Origin: a virus
Direction: 5' to 3' (one strand)
Virus record (IMG/VR): IMGVR_UViG_3300003691_000028
Location: 1-38,409 of that record
DNA length: 38,409 bases
The notes beneath the pieces are model-generated. The model was given only the letters and a program-made list of their open reading frames with translations, did not search any database and had not been told where the DNA came from. This document shows, piece by piece, positions 16,021 to 24,861 of the stretch. Numbering within the stretch: position 1 is the first letter of the stretch; each line of letters begins with the position of its first letter. A program made the translations under genes and the position numbers.

Positions 16021-17694
16021 TTATGTTAGCCTCACTGCCATATAATCACTGAATCCGGTTCTGAAAACATTTTGTATCACAATGTAATCATTACCACCAA
16101 TTGATAAAATGTTTTCAGATGCGTTGGCAAACCCGCTGATCCAGAACAACCCATCCAAATTACCAAGAACGTTCCCACCATCATCATCGCTGTAAATCAC
16201 AGCTTCTTCTAATGAATAGCTACCATCAATATTTTCACGAACAGACTGGTTATTGTTCCAAGGCCATATGTTCGACTTAGTTTCTGTGACTTCGCTTGCG
16301 CCTGATATATATTTATTGCGAATTGATAGCCACTCGCCGTTTAGTTTTCGCAATCGGACATTGTTGGTTGATGGATCAAAAACACCTCTGTGGTTGATGC
16401 TCTCACTTGACCACCTCAACCCTGTGGTTGAGTATGTCCCACCAACTAGAATTGGATATGGGAGTTGTCCTGGAGTAGCATAAGGCAAATAGAATCCAAA
16501 ATAGCCACCTTGATAAACAGTTGATATTTTAGCCAATAGAATAAATCTCCTGCCATCTGCTATGATCCAATATGGGATTGAATCATCCCAGAATTGCATT
16601 GAAACACCCCCAGAAATACCAGGCTGATTATCAGGTGCTAAATGCTCAACTGAGTTATAATCAATAGCACCTTTGAATAGGAGATTGTAATAATCCTCAG
16701 TGCTGTTAACATCGTTTTCAACAATGATATGGATTGCATCAGTTCCAGCAAGACCTGGCCCCTCCAAATACAACCTGCCGTTCCATTCACCATCTCCATT
16801 GTTCACAGCCCATGATTCATCAGTGGCTTGTGTGGTCAATGTACTTGGGGCTGTGGAGAAAGTAATTGTTTCAGATAAGCTAAAAGAATAGGTGCCTGGA
16901 TTCATATGATATGTCATTTGATTTGCGTCATAATCCTCATTCGCAAATGCAGTTTCCATAGCCCCTGAAACTGATCCAGATACTGTGAACTCAAGCGGAT
17001 CAGTAACCACATTGGCAACAAAGCTAGTGACATAAGAATCAGTATCAACATTCGCAGAATCATATGTTTTTAGATAAATGCTGAGGACAAACTCACGGGC
17101 AAGAGCTGGGATTTTTATGTTGTGAGTTTTTGTGAGTAGTGAATCAGGGAACCCAGCTATATCTTTTGTAACGCTAGCTGAACCAATTGGTGCTGACACT
17201 GCATCCCTGAACAGCACCTCAATTCGTGCAACATCAAGTCCGTTTGCCGATGCTTGCAACCATGATAATTCCAGCAACCCTTTCCCAGCATCAATACCTG
17301 TATTTGCTGTTCCTGGAATAGCAACTATTTGTGAAAAGTCAGTTGCGTCCGATGCTAAACCGTAAACAACCCAGTTGATTCCTAACTCAGGCACTTGTTT
17401 TACAGCAGCACCAGCAGCTCCAACAGTCCAGCTTGTCATATCCTGTGTGGTAAATTCACTGTTTGCAATTGAGCAGGGATGATTAGCTGATCCAGCTCCT
17501 GTATCAGCAACTGTCAAAGTCACATTTTCAATTGCAACTGTTGGAATCAACCTCACCTCCTCAAGCACTGAATCAGCTCCAACAGGATAGCTAATGTCCC
17601 CAACAGGTAATAATTTATTTCCTGTTAGACATTGACGCATTCTGAACAACAAATCTAGATAATTTAAAGCTGTGCCTTTTTCAACTACGCTCAT
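16021..17694 (-). CDS. Phage virion protein of the tail tip region, 557 residues
   Basis: It is the first gene after the tape measure. The N-terminal 'KGTALNYLDLLFRMRQCLT' segment is shared in pattern with the 298-residue protein downstream. The middle contains 'WIIADGRRFILLAKISTVYQGGYFGFY' (in pieces: WIIADGRRFILLAK, STVYQGGYFGFY), a segment seen in phage structural proteins that share the same N-terminal box. Residues ~50-230 are a separate beta-rich insert ('IENVTLTVADTG', 'LGINWVVYGLAS'). It could be a carbohydrate-binding or decoration module. The two proteins look like an unequal pair built on the same frame. Confidence 0.55.
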   Translation of the reverse strand: MSVVEKGTALNYLDLLFRMRQCLTGNKLLPVGDISYPVGADSVLEEVRLIPTVAIENVTLTVADTGAGSANHPCSIANSEFTTQDMTSWTVGAAGAAVKQVPELGINWVVYGLASDATDFSQIVAIPGTANTGIDAGKGLLELSWLQASANGLDVARIEVLFRDAVSAPIGSASVTKDIAGFPDSLLTKTHNIKIPALAREFVLSIYLKTYDSANVDTDSYVTSFVANVVTDPLEFTVSGSVSGAMETAFANEDYDANQMTYHMNPGTYSFSLSETITFSTAPSTLTTQATDESWAVNNGDGEWNGRLYLEGPGLAGTDAIHIIVENDVNSTEDYYNLLFKGAIDYNSVEHLAPDNQPGISGGVSMQFWDDSIPYWIIADGRRFILLAKISTVYQGGYFGFYLPYATPGQLPYPILVGGTYSTTGLRWSSESINHRGVFDPSTNNVRLRKLNGEWLSIRNKYISGASEVTETKSNIWPWNNNQSVRENIDGSYSLEEAVIYSDDDGGNVLGNLDGLFWISGFANASENILSIGGNDYIVIQNVFRTGFSDYMAVRLT

Positions 17695-17700
17695 AATCTA

Positions 17701-20700
17701 TTATCCTAAGCCAAGCCGTTCTTTCACAGCAGTTGGATTATTGCCAATAAAATTAAGATATGCTTCTTGCCCTTCATCAGTTTGCAAGTAATCAGAAACC
17801 ATCGACATATCCACAACATTAATTGAGTTTACAACAGGGGCAGGCTGGGCTTGTGGCTCTGCTTGTGCCGCTTGCTTTTGGCCACCTCCTTGTTTTGGAG
17901 CTGTTGAAAGTGGAGTGACTCTGCCTCGTTCAGGTGGAATAAAGAACTGCTCCCCTGTGTTTGAAGTCTGGAACACTTCTGGCCTTGACCCCTCACCAAC
18001 TCTGGACAGCTGCCCTTTGTTAAGATCACCACCAAGCCTTCGAGCTGAAGCAATCTGAGCAACATTTTCAAAAGCCATTGCTCCAATCGCTGCTGCTGCA
18101 ACTGGTCCAGCAATGGGGCCTAGCTCAAGTGCTCTGTTCATTGCTACAAAAGCTGACATTGTGGCATCAACAATGGCAGCAGCTTTGCCTATTGCAGCTA
18201 GCTTTTTATTCTCGCTATTAGCCAGCCCTGCTAATGTTCCATAAAAATCCCTTTGTTTTTGCATTTTCTGTTCGAGCAAATCATTGTTTGCTTTTAATTG
18301 CAACTGGCTTGCAGTCTGGTCTGAAATCACTCTATCTTGTAACAATTGGTCTATTTGCGAAAACGATTGCCTGTGTATCTCAACGAAAGCATCCATCTGG
18401 GTTTGTGTCCCCTCTAAATCAAATAGCCCAGACCTGAACAAATCAAGAGCAGCCTCACCTTCTGTTATCTCACCCAGGCTTAAAGCCTGTCCAAGTCCGC
18501 CAAGTTGATTTGAAATCTCTTCTTGGGAGCCTTTTATTCTATCTAAAATATCAGCTTTGACTTTTAACTGTTCAATTTCCTGTAGCTTGAGTTTAAAACC
18601 TTCTGCCTCGGCATTAGTTAAGACAATTCCATCTTCACGCAATCCCAGCTCTATATCTAAAAGCTGTTGTTTGACTCGTGCTGATCTACCAAAGCCTTCA
18701 GTCAAAGATGCCTCAATAGCAAGCATCTCATTCACAGCGCCTAACGCATCAGCTCTGGCAATTAAAGCTGACTCATCACCACCCCCACCACCAACTTTAG
18801 CAGATCCAGGCAGAGGTTTTTTCTTTATAGTGGCAGGGAGTTCTATTTCTTGCAATGATCTCTCCTGAGCTATTTTTTTAGCTCTTGCTGCAAAAGTATC
18901 AAACACATCCCCAGTAGTGCGGATTAAATCATTTGCAAAATTCTGAATGTGATCTCCTTTCAGCCCATCTGTAAATGCTTTTGCTATATCATCCCCTAGC
19001 GTTTCAACTTCATTATCAATTCCAGGAGGTAGGGTTAGCTGAACTGCTTCAAGCTCACTGATTGTTTTCCCAAATAAGCCACCGATTTTGTTTATGCCAC
19101 GGATTATTTTATTTAATACTGTAGTGAAGCCAGATAACAGTTTATTGAGTGTGTTTGTGATGACCACAAGTGCAGTATCGATCGGGTTGGACATCACAAC
19201 AGCTATATTCTCAAAGATAACTTTTATGACATTGAAAGTTCCTCTAAACAACCCGACCAGCGCATTGAAAGGCGCTATAAAAGCATGAGCGAGAGCAGCA
19301 ATAGATTCCCCCAAACCGGAAGTCATTGCAACCCCTTCCCCAGCAATCCCAGCAAAAACAGAAGAAGCAAACCCCCCAATTGAATCAAAAACATCCTTGA
19401 AGTCATTGAGGAAAAAGTCCACAGATTCACCAATAACTTGAAAAGCACCAACCCCCAAATCACCCAATGTGGTTAAATCATCCCCGAAAATCATTATATC
19501 AGAGCTAAAAATAGCTAGGCTTGAGATGGCGATTGCTATAGCAGTAGCTATTAAGCCAATGGGGTTAGCTGCGAGTGCTGCTGTAAGCCCCCACACTGCA
19601 ACAGCAGCACTTTCAAACGCTATAGCTATGGCAGGTAGCTTTACAATTAAAACAGCAGCACCAAAGGCTAAAACAGCCTTAGTTACAATGTCCATATTTT
19701 CAGCAAGGTCACGAACAACAGTAGATGCAGCTCTGATACCTTTCGTCAACGCGCTAGTATTGCCAAGATCTCCAAAACTGATAACAGCCGCTTCAGTTGC
19801 AGATTTCAGAGCCAAAAAGGCACCGTTGAGGTTCTCATCCATTGTTTTTGCAATACGTTTTGCTGTTCCGTCTGCATCCCCCAAGGCCATTGAAAGTTCC
19901 TGTAGTTTGGGGACTGAATTAATCAAAACTCCTAGAGCAGGCCCACCCCGAACCCCTGCAATTTCAATTGCATCTGTTACTTCAACGCCTGCTGTTTTTA
20001 AGTCATTCAGAACAGCAATCAAGCCACGCTGTTTTATGTTCACATCATCAGCAGTAAGTCCAAAATCATTTAAAATAGAAAGGGCTTTTGATGTTGGAGT
20101 TTGCAGTTGGATCATAGCAGTTCTGAGACCTGTGCCTGCCATCTCACCCTGTAGACCAGCATCTGATAAGACACCAATTGCTGCTGCTGAATCCTCAATG
20201 GAGACCTTTAAACCTGCTGAAATAGTTCCAACAAATTTCATTGCAGAGCCTAATTGTAGAACGTTTGTATTTGCACTATTAGACGCTGCTGCAAGGACAT
20301 CAACCACTCTCCCCATTTCATCAACTTTTAGACCAAAACTTGTTAAGATATTTGAGGAAATATCAGCAGCTGTTCCAAGATCCAATGCTCCTGCTTGAGC
20401 AAGATGAAGAGTCCCTTCAATTGAATTTAAAATTTTATTCGTTTTGAACCCTGCCCTTGCTAAAAATGTCATTCCTTCAGCTGCTTGTGTAGCAGAGAAG
20501 CGAGTTGTTGCGCCTAGCAATTTTGCCTTTTCTCTCAAAGCTGTAAACTCAGCTCCTGTTGCCTGAGTCACTGCTTTCACAGTACTCATTTCTTGCCCAA
20601 AGGATCTGAGAATTTGAGTCCCTTTGAACAGTGCCAACCCAGCTCCAAGACCACCAAGACTTCTTTTCAACAGACCAACTGCGCCATCTGCTTTAACTGA

Positions 20701-20784
20701 GCTATCGCCAATTGAATCAATTTGACGCTTTACAGTTCGAGCACCTTTGGAGTTGACTTCAAGTAATAAGGTTTCTTTTGGCAT
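17701..20784 (-). CDS. Tail tape measure protein (TP901-type)
   Basis: 1027 residues. The N-terminal domain has the classic phage tail tape measure pattern: 'STVKAVTQATGAEFTALREK', 'LGATTRFSATQAAEGMTFLA', 'AGFKTNKILNSIEGTLHLAQ'. The middle (about 355-425) is strongly hydrophobic ('AVLAFGAAVLIVKLPAIAIA', 'IGLIATAIAIAISSLAIF') and could insert in the membrane during DNA ejection. Further on are helical and coiled-coil stretches ('TNAEAEGFKLKLQEIEQLK'), and the C-terminus is Gln/Pro-rich. At roughly 0.15 nm per residue the tail would be about 150 nm. It follows the chaperone genes, the standard order. A tape-measure-length gene with no sheath gene supports a siphovirus. Confidence 0.95.
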   Translation of the reverse strand: MPKETLLLEVNSKGARTVKRQIDSIGDSSVKADGAVGLLKRSLGGLGAGLALFKGTQILRSFGQEMSTVKAVTQATGAEFTALREKAKLLGATTRFSATQAAEGMTFLARAGFKTNKILNSIEGTLHLAQAGALDLGTAADISSNILTSFGLKVDEMGRVVDVLAAASNSANTNVLQLGSAMKFVGTISAGLKVSIEDSAAAIGVLSDAGLQGEMAGTGLRTAMIQLQTPTSKALSILNDFGLTADDVNIKQRGLIAVLNDLKTAGVEVTDAIEIAGVRGGPALGVLINSVPKLQELSMALGDADGTAKRIAKTMDENLNGAFLALKSATEAAVISFGDLGNTSALTKGIRAASTVVRDLAENMDIVTKAVLAFGAAVLIVKLPAIAIAFESAAVAVWGLTAALAANPIGLIATAIAIAISSLAIFSSDIMIFGDDLTTLGDLGVGAFQVIGESVDFFLNDFKDVFDSIGGFASSVFAGIAGEGVAMTSGLGESIAALAHAFIAPFNALVGLFRGTFNVIKVIFENIAVVMSNPIDTALVVITNTLNKLLSGFTTVLNKIIRGINKIGGLFGKTISELEAVQLTLPPGIDNEVETLGDDIAKAFTDGLKGDHIQNFANDLIRTTGDVFDTFAARAKKIAQERSLQEIELPATIKKKPLPGSAKVGGGGGDESALIARADALGAVNEMLAIEASLTEGFGRSARVKQQLLDIELGLREDGIVLTNAEAEGFKLKLQEIEQLKVKADILDRIKGSQEEISNQLGGLGQALSLGEITEGEAALDLFRSGLFDLEGTQTQMDAFVEIHRQSFSQIDQLLQDRVISDQTASQLQLKANNDLLEQKMQKQRDFYGTLAGLANSENKKLAAIGKAAAIVDATMSAFVAMNRALELGPIAGPVAAAAIGAMAFENVAQIASARRLGGDLNKGQLSRVGEGSRPEVFQTSNTGEQFFIPPERGRVTPLSTAPKQGGGQKQAAQAEPQAQPAPVVNSINVVDMSMVSDYLQTDEGQEAYLNFIGNNPTAVKERLGLG

Positions 20785-20785
20785 T

Positions 20786-21214
20786 TTATCGCCCCTGCAC
20801 CCTTGACATTTTGGATGATTTTATCACATTTCTTGCCGCGGATAGGGCAAAAGCGGTCATTCCATTTGGTGCTTGACGCGAACTCCCATCGTTAAGATAT
20901 CCAATATAAGATATGTCGTTTGCTATATAAATTGAACCTTCGTTTTTAAAAGTTTCAATTACTGCCACCCCTTTGTTAATTGTTTCTTGAGCTTGTACAG
21001 GTTCAACCTCTGTGACAGTTTTACCTACAGGCTCATGGAGTGTCGTGTACCACCCTGAACGGGCAACCCCTTTATCAACAGGGGTTGATCTAACTGCTGC
21101 AGATAGGGCAGCCATTGAGGCTTTTCGAGTCACCTCAGAACTGTATTCAACAAAATCGTCACTGGCTTTAAATATAGCTTTTGAAAATGACTTAAACGTC
21201 TTATGAGTTGCCAT
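20786..21214 (-). CDS. HK97 gp10-like neck / tail completion protein
   Basis: 142 residues. 'RSTPVDKGVARSGWYTTL' is the conserved '..tPvdtG.lr.sw' box of HK97 gp10-type proteins, and 'GSIYIANDISYIGYLNDGSS' the matching 'v.N...Ya.ylE.G.s' box. In many phages this protein lies in the neck module. Here it lies between the chaperones and the tape measure, so a tail-tube-end or tail-assembly role is also possible. The start overlaps the frameshifted chaperone's stop by 14 bases. No unusual residues. Confidence 0.65.
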   Translation of the reverse strand: MATHKTFKSFSKAIFKASDDFVEYSSEVTRKASMAALSAAVRSTPVDKGVARSGWYTTLHEPVGKTVTEVEPVQAQETINKGVAVIETFKNEGSIYIANDISYIGYLNDGSSRQAPNGMTAFALSAARNVIKSSKMSRVQGR

Positions 21215-21533
21215 TTTTATTTGCCAAATATGTTAAATAAGTATTATCTAAGGCTTTAATATGATAAATCATTGCTGCAATTTGTTCGTTATCTAGACAT
21301 AGAAGATTGCAGTATGTTACTATTGATTGTAGCATAATTGCACCTGTACTTAAACCAGATACACGCTCATTAGTAAGGTCTTCAAATGCGATAAAGTAAA
21401 AATCCAGCCCCAGAGTTAATTCTGGGGCATTTTTGATTTTATTCGGTAATTCTCGCCCTGCCCTTAAACATTGGGTAATAATGTTACGCTCCATGGGCCC
21501 TTGCTCCAGGCAGTAGAGCAAGAACTCAGTTAG
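21201..21533 (-). CDS. Tail assembly chaperone, C-terminal extension made by -1 frameshift
   Basis: This open frame has no good start of its own: the first candidate is TTG at 21521, without a near Shine-Dalgarno. In the -1 frame it continues directly from the slippery A AAA AAC at the end of the upstream gene, adding about 110 residues for a ~253-residue fusion. The junction reads SKN-LTEFLLYCLEQG. This is the lambda G/GT arrangement, in which the T part binds the tail tube protein and the whole fusion binds the tape measure. The segment has hydrophobic helices ('GLSTGAIMLQSIVTYCNLL') and four cysteines. The place between tube and tape measure is as expected. Confidence 0.8.
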   Translation of the reverse strand, partial: LTEFLLYCLEQGPMERNIITQCLRAGRELPNKIKNAPELTLGLDFYFIAFEDLTNERVSGLSTGAIMLQSIVTYCNLLCLDNEQIAAMIYHIKALDNTYLTYLANKNGNS

Positions 21534-21539
21534 TTTTTT
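21500..21539 (-). promoter_or_regulatory. Programmed -1 ribosomal frameshift signal (A AAA AAC + hairpin)
   Basis: On the minus strand the heptamer AAAAAAC (21539-21533) ends the tail chaperone frame as TCA AAA AAC TAA, a canonical X XXY YYZ site. Ten bases later CTTGCTC pairs with GAGCAAG (7 bp, 9-base loop, 21522-21500), extendable by U-G pairs, a suitable stimulatory stem. A Shine-Dalgarno-like GAGGAGG lies just upstream of the heptamer and may add to slippage. The frame entered after a -1 slip stays open for 110 codons. Confidence 0.85.
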
Positions 21540-21961
21540 GAATCCTCCTCATCTTCAAGTTTGCGAAATGCAGCTGCACCATCCGCCATGTCCTTGATAT
21601 CTAAAAACAAATCATTGAAAGCGTCTAGCACTTTCAAAACATTTTCAGAAGTGACGGGAAGAATGTTGGAAACGTCCTCTGGATCTGCAATTCCATCTTT
21701 GAAAACGCCATCTACTTTTATCTGCCATCCACGAACAATGGTTTTTGCAAATGCAGTCTTTAGGATGTTATTAACAACGCTAGGATCACAAGCATCAGCA
21801 GCAATTGCCCTTCTGTGTGGCTTTGATAGCTTCTCAATAACAGATTGATATTTTTGATTCGCACCGCCAGCGCGAGCCAGCTTGACTCTGAAATCAGAGC
21901 ATGGCTCATACCATATGCCATCTTTCTCAAGGTCTTTTTCAGTATCATATAAATTGTACAT
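21530..21961 (-). CDS. Tail assembly chaperone, zero-frame product (gpG-like)
   Basis: 143 residues from ATG behind AAGGA. It lies between the tail tube gene and the tape measure, where every siphovirus of this type has its tail chaperone. The sequence is acidic and helical ('NVLKVLDAFNDLFLDIKDMA'), ending in 'FRKLEDEEDSKN'. 'SDFRVKLARAGGANQKYQSV' at the N-terminus is typical of phage tail chaperones that act on minor tail parts. Its last codons hold the slippery site, so most ribosomes make this short form and a minority the long one. It should coat the tape measure during assembly and be absent from virions. Confidence 0.8.
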   Translation of the reverse strand: MYNLYDTEKDLEKDGIWYEPCSDFRVKLARAGGANQKYQSVIEKLSKPHRRAIAADACDPSVVNNILKTAFAKTIVRGWQIKVDGVFKDGIADPEDVSNILPVTSENVLKVLDAFNDLFLDIKDMADGAAAFRKLEDEEDSKN

Positions 21962-21990
21962 TTTTAATCCTTATTAAGTGAGTGTAAAAA

Positions 21991-23520
21991 TTAACCTGCG
22001 AGGTCAGGCAAATAATCCCAGAACATGAATAACAAAGTGTGATCAAGGCCAGTGTCTATTTTTGCGCCTGTTGCAGCATCCATGCTGACAGGAATTGTTA
22101 TAGCTGTATCCTGTTCAACATTTGGAGACCCATCACCTAGGCTAATTAATGGGAGATCCATTGTCACCCCTTGATTAGCCTTTGCTAGATGAATTTCAAG
22201 GGAAACATCTTCGTTATTGACTACAGCATCAACAGCAGCAACATCTGAAAAATACCCAGTCATTTCACCACCAACTTGGAAAGTTCCAGCACTGACGTCA
22301 AAAGCACCAAGAACCCCAATGGCTTTGTTGGCGTCCAGATTATTGTTGATTGTTAGTGTGATGTCCTGAGCAAAAGCAAACAGAGCTTCAGGTGCAGCAT
22401 CACCAGCAACAACCTTTGATATTTTAATCCGTGGGATATCACTCGATGTATTAAAAGCATCTGACTCAACAAGAGCTGCCCTTGTCCCAGCCTTGACTCC
22501 AACAACCCCAGATCTGTTCTCAGATTGGGTGCCTTGGAATGTAATGTCCATTTCAACTTTTGCAGCAGAAGAGATATTTAAACTCAGCTCAGATGCAACT
22601 GCGCCAATTACATATTGCGATTGAATTTGACTTGGCAGGGCATCATCAGGAGCACCCAGTTGACGCTCAAGCTGATAAGATCTGCGCTTAATCAATACCC
22701 CAAGCTCATTCTTGCAAACGCGCCCAAAGAACATATGAATTGACAAACCTGTGCCAGTTTCTGTCACCATAGTTGCTGAAGTTTTATCAAACTCAATCCG
22801 ATTTGCAGCAATTGAACGCACTCTACAAAATCCATTGTTTGCTGCTGTGGCAAATTGATTTGCTGTGACATCACCACCAATGAAAACAAACTCCCCAACA
22901 GTAAGACCAAGGGTTGTTAGATCCTTGGTTGTTGTGGTTAAAGCAGGCAAAGTACCCGTCATATCAATATTAGCATCAGCAGAAGCAAACTCAAAACCAA
23001 CTCGACTGATAGTTCCAGTCTCCCCTGTAAGAACAGGGAGGGGGGTTGTGACAGGAACTGAAGTGGCTGCTGGAATACCCCCAACAACTTTCAACCCATT
23101 TGCTGTTGAATCACTGAACCCTTTTGCAAAAAGCAGATCATTGACTACATATGAATCACCACCAGCTGCTGGCTCATAGTCATCTGTGGTGTCGCCTGTA
23201 TCAACTGTTGCAACTGCCAGCTCATCTTTAGTCCGCATATCAGCAAACATAAAGCCCTGAATTAAATCTTGGAAATTCTCTTGGGTGAAATCAGTGCCCC
23301 AACCAGCAGCAGCATCCAGATCAGTGACAACACCTTTTTTTCTCTGTCGGGATGGGTTAATTGGATTTCGTGCAACTGTAGTGACTTCCCCACCAAAAGA
23401 AGCATATCCATTTGGCTCCAGAGGATACCAAACTGGAGCCCCAGGAAGCACACCAAGCGTTTCCTCTTGGGCATAAGAAAGCCCAGTTACATTACTATCA
23501 ATCTTGTTTACTTTTGCCAT
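21991..23520 (-). CDS. Major tail tube protein
   Basis: 509 residues. 'SYAQEETLGVLPGAPVWYPL' at the N-terminus is the phage tube family (Phage_tube_2) signature 'y..Ees.G..p..p.w..l'. 'INPSRQRKKGVVTDLDAAAG' is the matching 'r....G...g..' arm, followed by 'FTQENFQDLIQGFMF'. The C-terminal half is beta-rich ('EALFAFAQDITLTINNNLDA'). It is long for a tube protein; the part between about 105 and 275 looks inserted, with small Thr/Ala-rich strands, and could be displayed outside the tube. The gene order tail terminator, tube, chaperone supports the call. Confidence 0.85.
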   Translation of the reverse strand: MAKVNKIDSNVTGLSYAQEETLGVLPGAPVWYPLEPNGYASFGGEVTTVARNPINPSRQRKKGVVTDLDAAAGWGTDFTQENFQDLIQGFMFADMRTKDELAVATVDTGDTTDDYEPAAGGDSYVVNDLLFAKGFSDSTANGLKVVGGIPAATSVPVTTPLPVLTGETGTISRVGFEFASADANIDMTGTLPALTTTTKDLTTLGLTVGEFVFIGGDVTANQFATAANNGFCRVRSIAANRIEFDKTSATMVTETGTGLSIHMFFGRVCKNELGVLIKRRSYQLERQLGAPDDALPSQIQSQYVIGAVASELSLNISSAAKVEMDITFQGTQSENRSGVVGVKAGTRAALVESDAFNTSSDIPRIKISKVVAGDAAPEALFAFAQDITLTINNNLDANKAIGVLGAFDVSAGTFQVGGEMTGYFSDVAAVDAVVNNEDVSLEIHLAKANQGVTMDLPLISLGDGSPNVEQDTAITIPVSMDAATGAKIDTGLDHTLLFMFWDYLPDLAG

Positions 23521-23531
23521 TACCGTAACCC

Positions 23532-23960
23532 CTATTTGATTTGATCATACTCTGCTGAAACAAGAACATTGGTTTGAAACCAATTTCCGTCACTGCCAAT
23601 TTCTTTTGAAAAAACATCTTTAAACCAAAGACTACCAAAACCTTTTCCTTGAAAAACCTCCACAAAATATTGAGATAAACTGTCGTTAAGAACTAATCCA
23701 TCGTTGAAAGGTGTAAAGAGTTGGAGTGTTATTAGAATATCACGTGAATATCTAATTTTGCCCCCACTGTTTGAAAGTGCCTCTTGGCGACCTTGCAAAT
23801 GCTGAATTAATAATCTACCCCAAGTGATAGCAGATTCAGGAGGGCCGTCCTTTTTTCTATCTTGGAAAAATAAAGCAGACGGGTCTAAGCCACCTGCATA
23901 AGCTCCCCAAGCTATGTTGATTTGACTACTTATAGTATCACGAGCTTCTGCAGTATCCAT
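23532..23960 (-). CDS. Tail terminator-like protein (DUF4128/gpU type)
   Basis: 142 residues from the ATG that overlaps the upstream stop (TGATG). The N-terminus 'EARDTISSQINIAWGAYAG' and the strand 'YSRDILITLQLFTPFNDGL' resemble the gpU/DUF4128 tail terminator fold, in which an initial helix is followed by 'W.r..v.h' and a strand giving 'g.v.vqif.p...G'. 'WFQTNVLVSAEYDQIK' is the matching last strand. It caps the tail tube at the head end. The position right before the tube gene is as expected. No other function is suggested by the sequence. Confidence 0.65.
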   Translation of the reverse strand: MDTAEARDTISSQINIAWGAYAGGLDPSALFFQDRKKDGPPESAITWGRLLIQHLQGRQEALSNSGGKIRYSRDILITLQLFTPFNDGLVLNDSLSQYFVEVFQGKGFGSLWFKDVFSKEIGSDGNWFQTNVLVSAEYDQIK

Positions 23961-24331
23961 CAAACCCTTGCCTGAACTAAATAAACAATTGTAGTATTTC
24001 CCGGTTTAATTTCTTTTACAGTTATGATTTTTAGTTGTTGTGAACCATCAACAATAGTATCGTAATTTATTAAATTTTCATCATTAGATAAACTATCTGC
24101 CGCAACCAGAATTTTCTTGTCCCCAAACCTGATTAAATCATCAAATTCTTCATTTTTAAAAGAAAGAACTGCTCCTGTAGCTGTGACTGAGTTTGGCTGC
24201 CCTGCTTCTTTTGTTCGCCAAGGTTTTGAAGGATCAACCGAGCCTTCTTTTTCCTTTTGAAAAGTAAGACTTCTTCCATTCTTTTCAATCAGTCTTTTTG
24301 CAGTTTGTGCGAGCTTTACGGCATCAACCAT
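23960..24331 (-). CDS. Head closure / head-tail stopper-like protein
   Basis: 123 residues. It starts at ATG right behind the connector gene with a 1-base overlap. 'LAQTAKRLIEKNGRSLTFQK' and 'VTATGAVLSFKNEEFDDLIR' resemble small neck proteins in which a helix precedes a beta-barrel ('itl.r' then 'g.....g......d.li..GD'). 'FGDKKILVAADSL' fits a family pattern of 'G D..v.i.a'. The position between the head-tail connector and tail terminator supports a head closure ring. Assignment is by order more than by sequence. Confidence 0.55.
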   Translation of the reverse strand: MVDAVKLAQTAKRLIEKNGRSLTFQKEKEGSVDPSKPWRTKEAGQPNSVTATGAVLSFKNEEFDDLIRFGDKKILVAADSLSNDENLINYDTIVDGSQQLKIITVKEIKPGNTTIVYLVQARV

Positions 24332-24858
24332 TAACGAATAACTCCACCTAAACCACCTCGCAAAAGAACCTTGATGAAAGAATCTGCTGCTGGATATTTA
24401 CGTTTAACACTAATGGGCATATTTTCTGAATATTCAGTTGACTCCAATATGCCCATGACATCTTCAACCTTTTTCTTTACAAACTGTCCGGAAGCTTCCT
24501 GAGGCATTTCGGGGGTCAACCCTAAATCTGTCGTCAACTCAATAAAAGCATATTCGCAACAAGCATTTTTCAAAGCCTTAGGAATAACATTGCTAACATT
24601 AAAATTATTCCTGTCGTAAGCCCCGTATCTCGGCCATTCTGTACCTTGTATTAGTGTGGTCCGATACCCACTATACGACATTAAGTAGTTAGTGTCCATA
24701 TAAGAAGTTGCTTTAATAATTGCAGCTTCAACAGCTTCAGTATCATAATCATCTAAATCCTTATTAAGATTTAGAAAATAAGCCAGGAAAAATGCTACAT
24801 CTATATAAGCATTCGCATCATCAATGGAACCAGCATCATCCTGAATTAAAAGCGCCAT
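24331..24858 (-). CDS. Head-tail connector, DnaT-like domain family
   Basis: 175 residues. 'DDANAYIDVAFFLAYFLNLN' and 'IIKATSYMDTNYLMSYSGYR' match the phage family often labelled 'DnaT-like ssDNA-binding' (PF20557), which is a head-tail connector in most phages: an acidic 'sYas..ea..Y' start, 'a...iD' helix and '..W PR' box, here 'TEWPRYGAYDR'. It is helical with an extended C-terminus ('SVKRKYPAADSFIKVLLRGG'). It would sit between portal and head closure ring. The overlap with the next gene implies coupled synthesis. Confidence 0.75.
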   Translation of the reverse strand: MALLIQDDAGSIDDANAYIDVAFFLAYFLNLNKDLDDYDTEAVEAAIIKATSYMDTNYLMSYSGYRTTLIQGTEWPRYGAYDRNNFNVSNVIPKALKNACCEYAFIELTTDLGLTPEMPQEASGQFVKKKVEDVMGILESTEYSENMPISVKRKYPAADSFIKVLLRGGLGGVIR

Positions 24859-24861
24859 AAT

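Noticed and set aside
18557-18868. A 103-codon open frame opposite the tape measure gene
   Set aside because: Composition mirrors the opposite strand and no start signal is present.
19469-20398. A 309-codon open frame on the plus strand
   Set aside because: It lies wholly inside the tape measure gene on the other strand, is Ala/Ser/Thr-rich as expected for a complement of a helical repeat-like gene, and has no ribosome binding site or recognisable domain.
24331-24858. DNA replication role suggested by the 'DnaT-like' family name
   Set aside because: In phages this family sits among neck genes and acts as a head-tail connector; here the neighbours are head closure and tail terminator genes.
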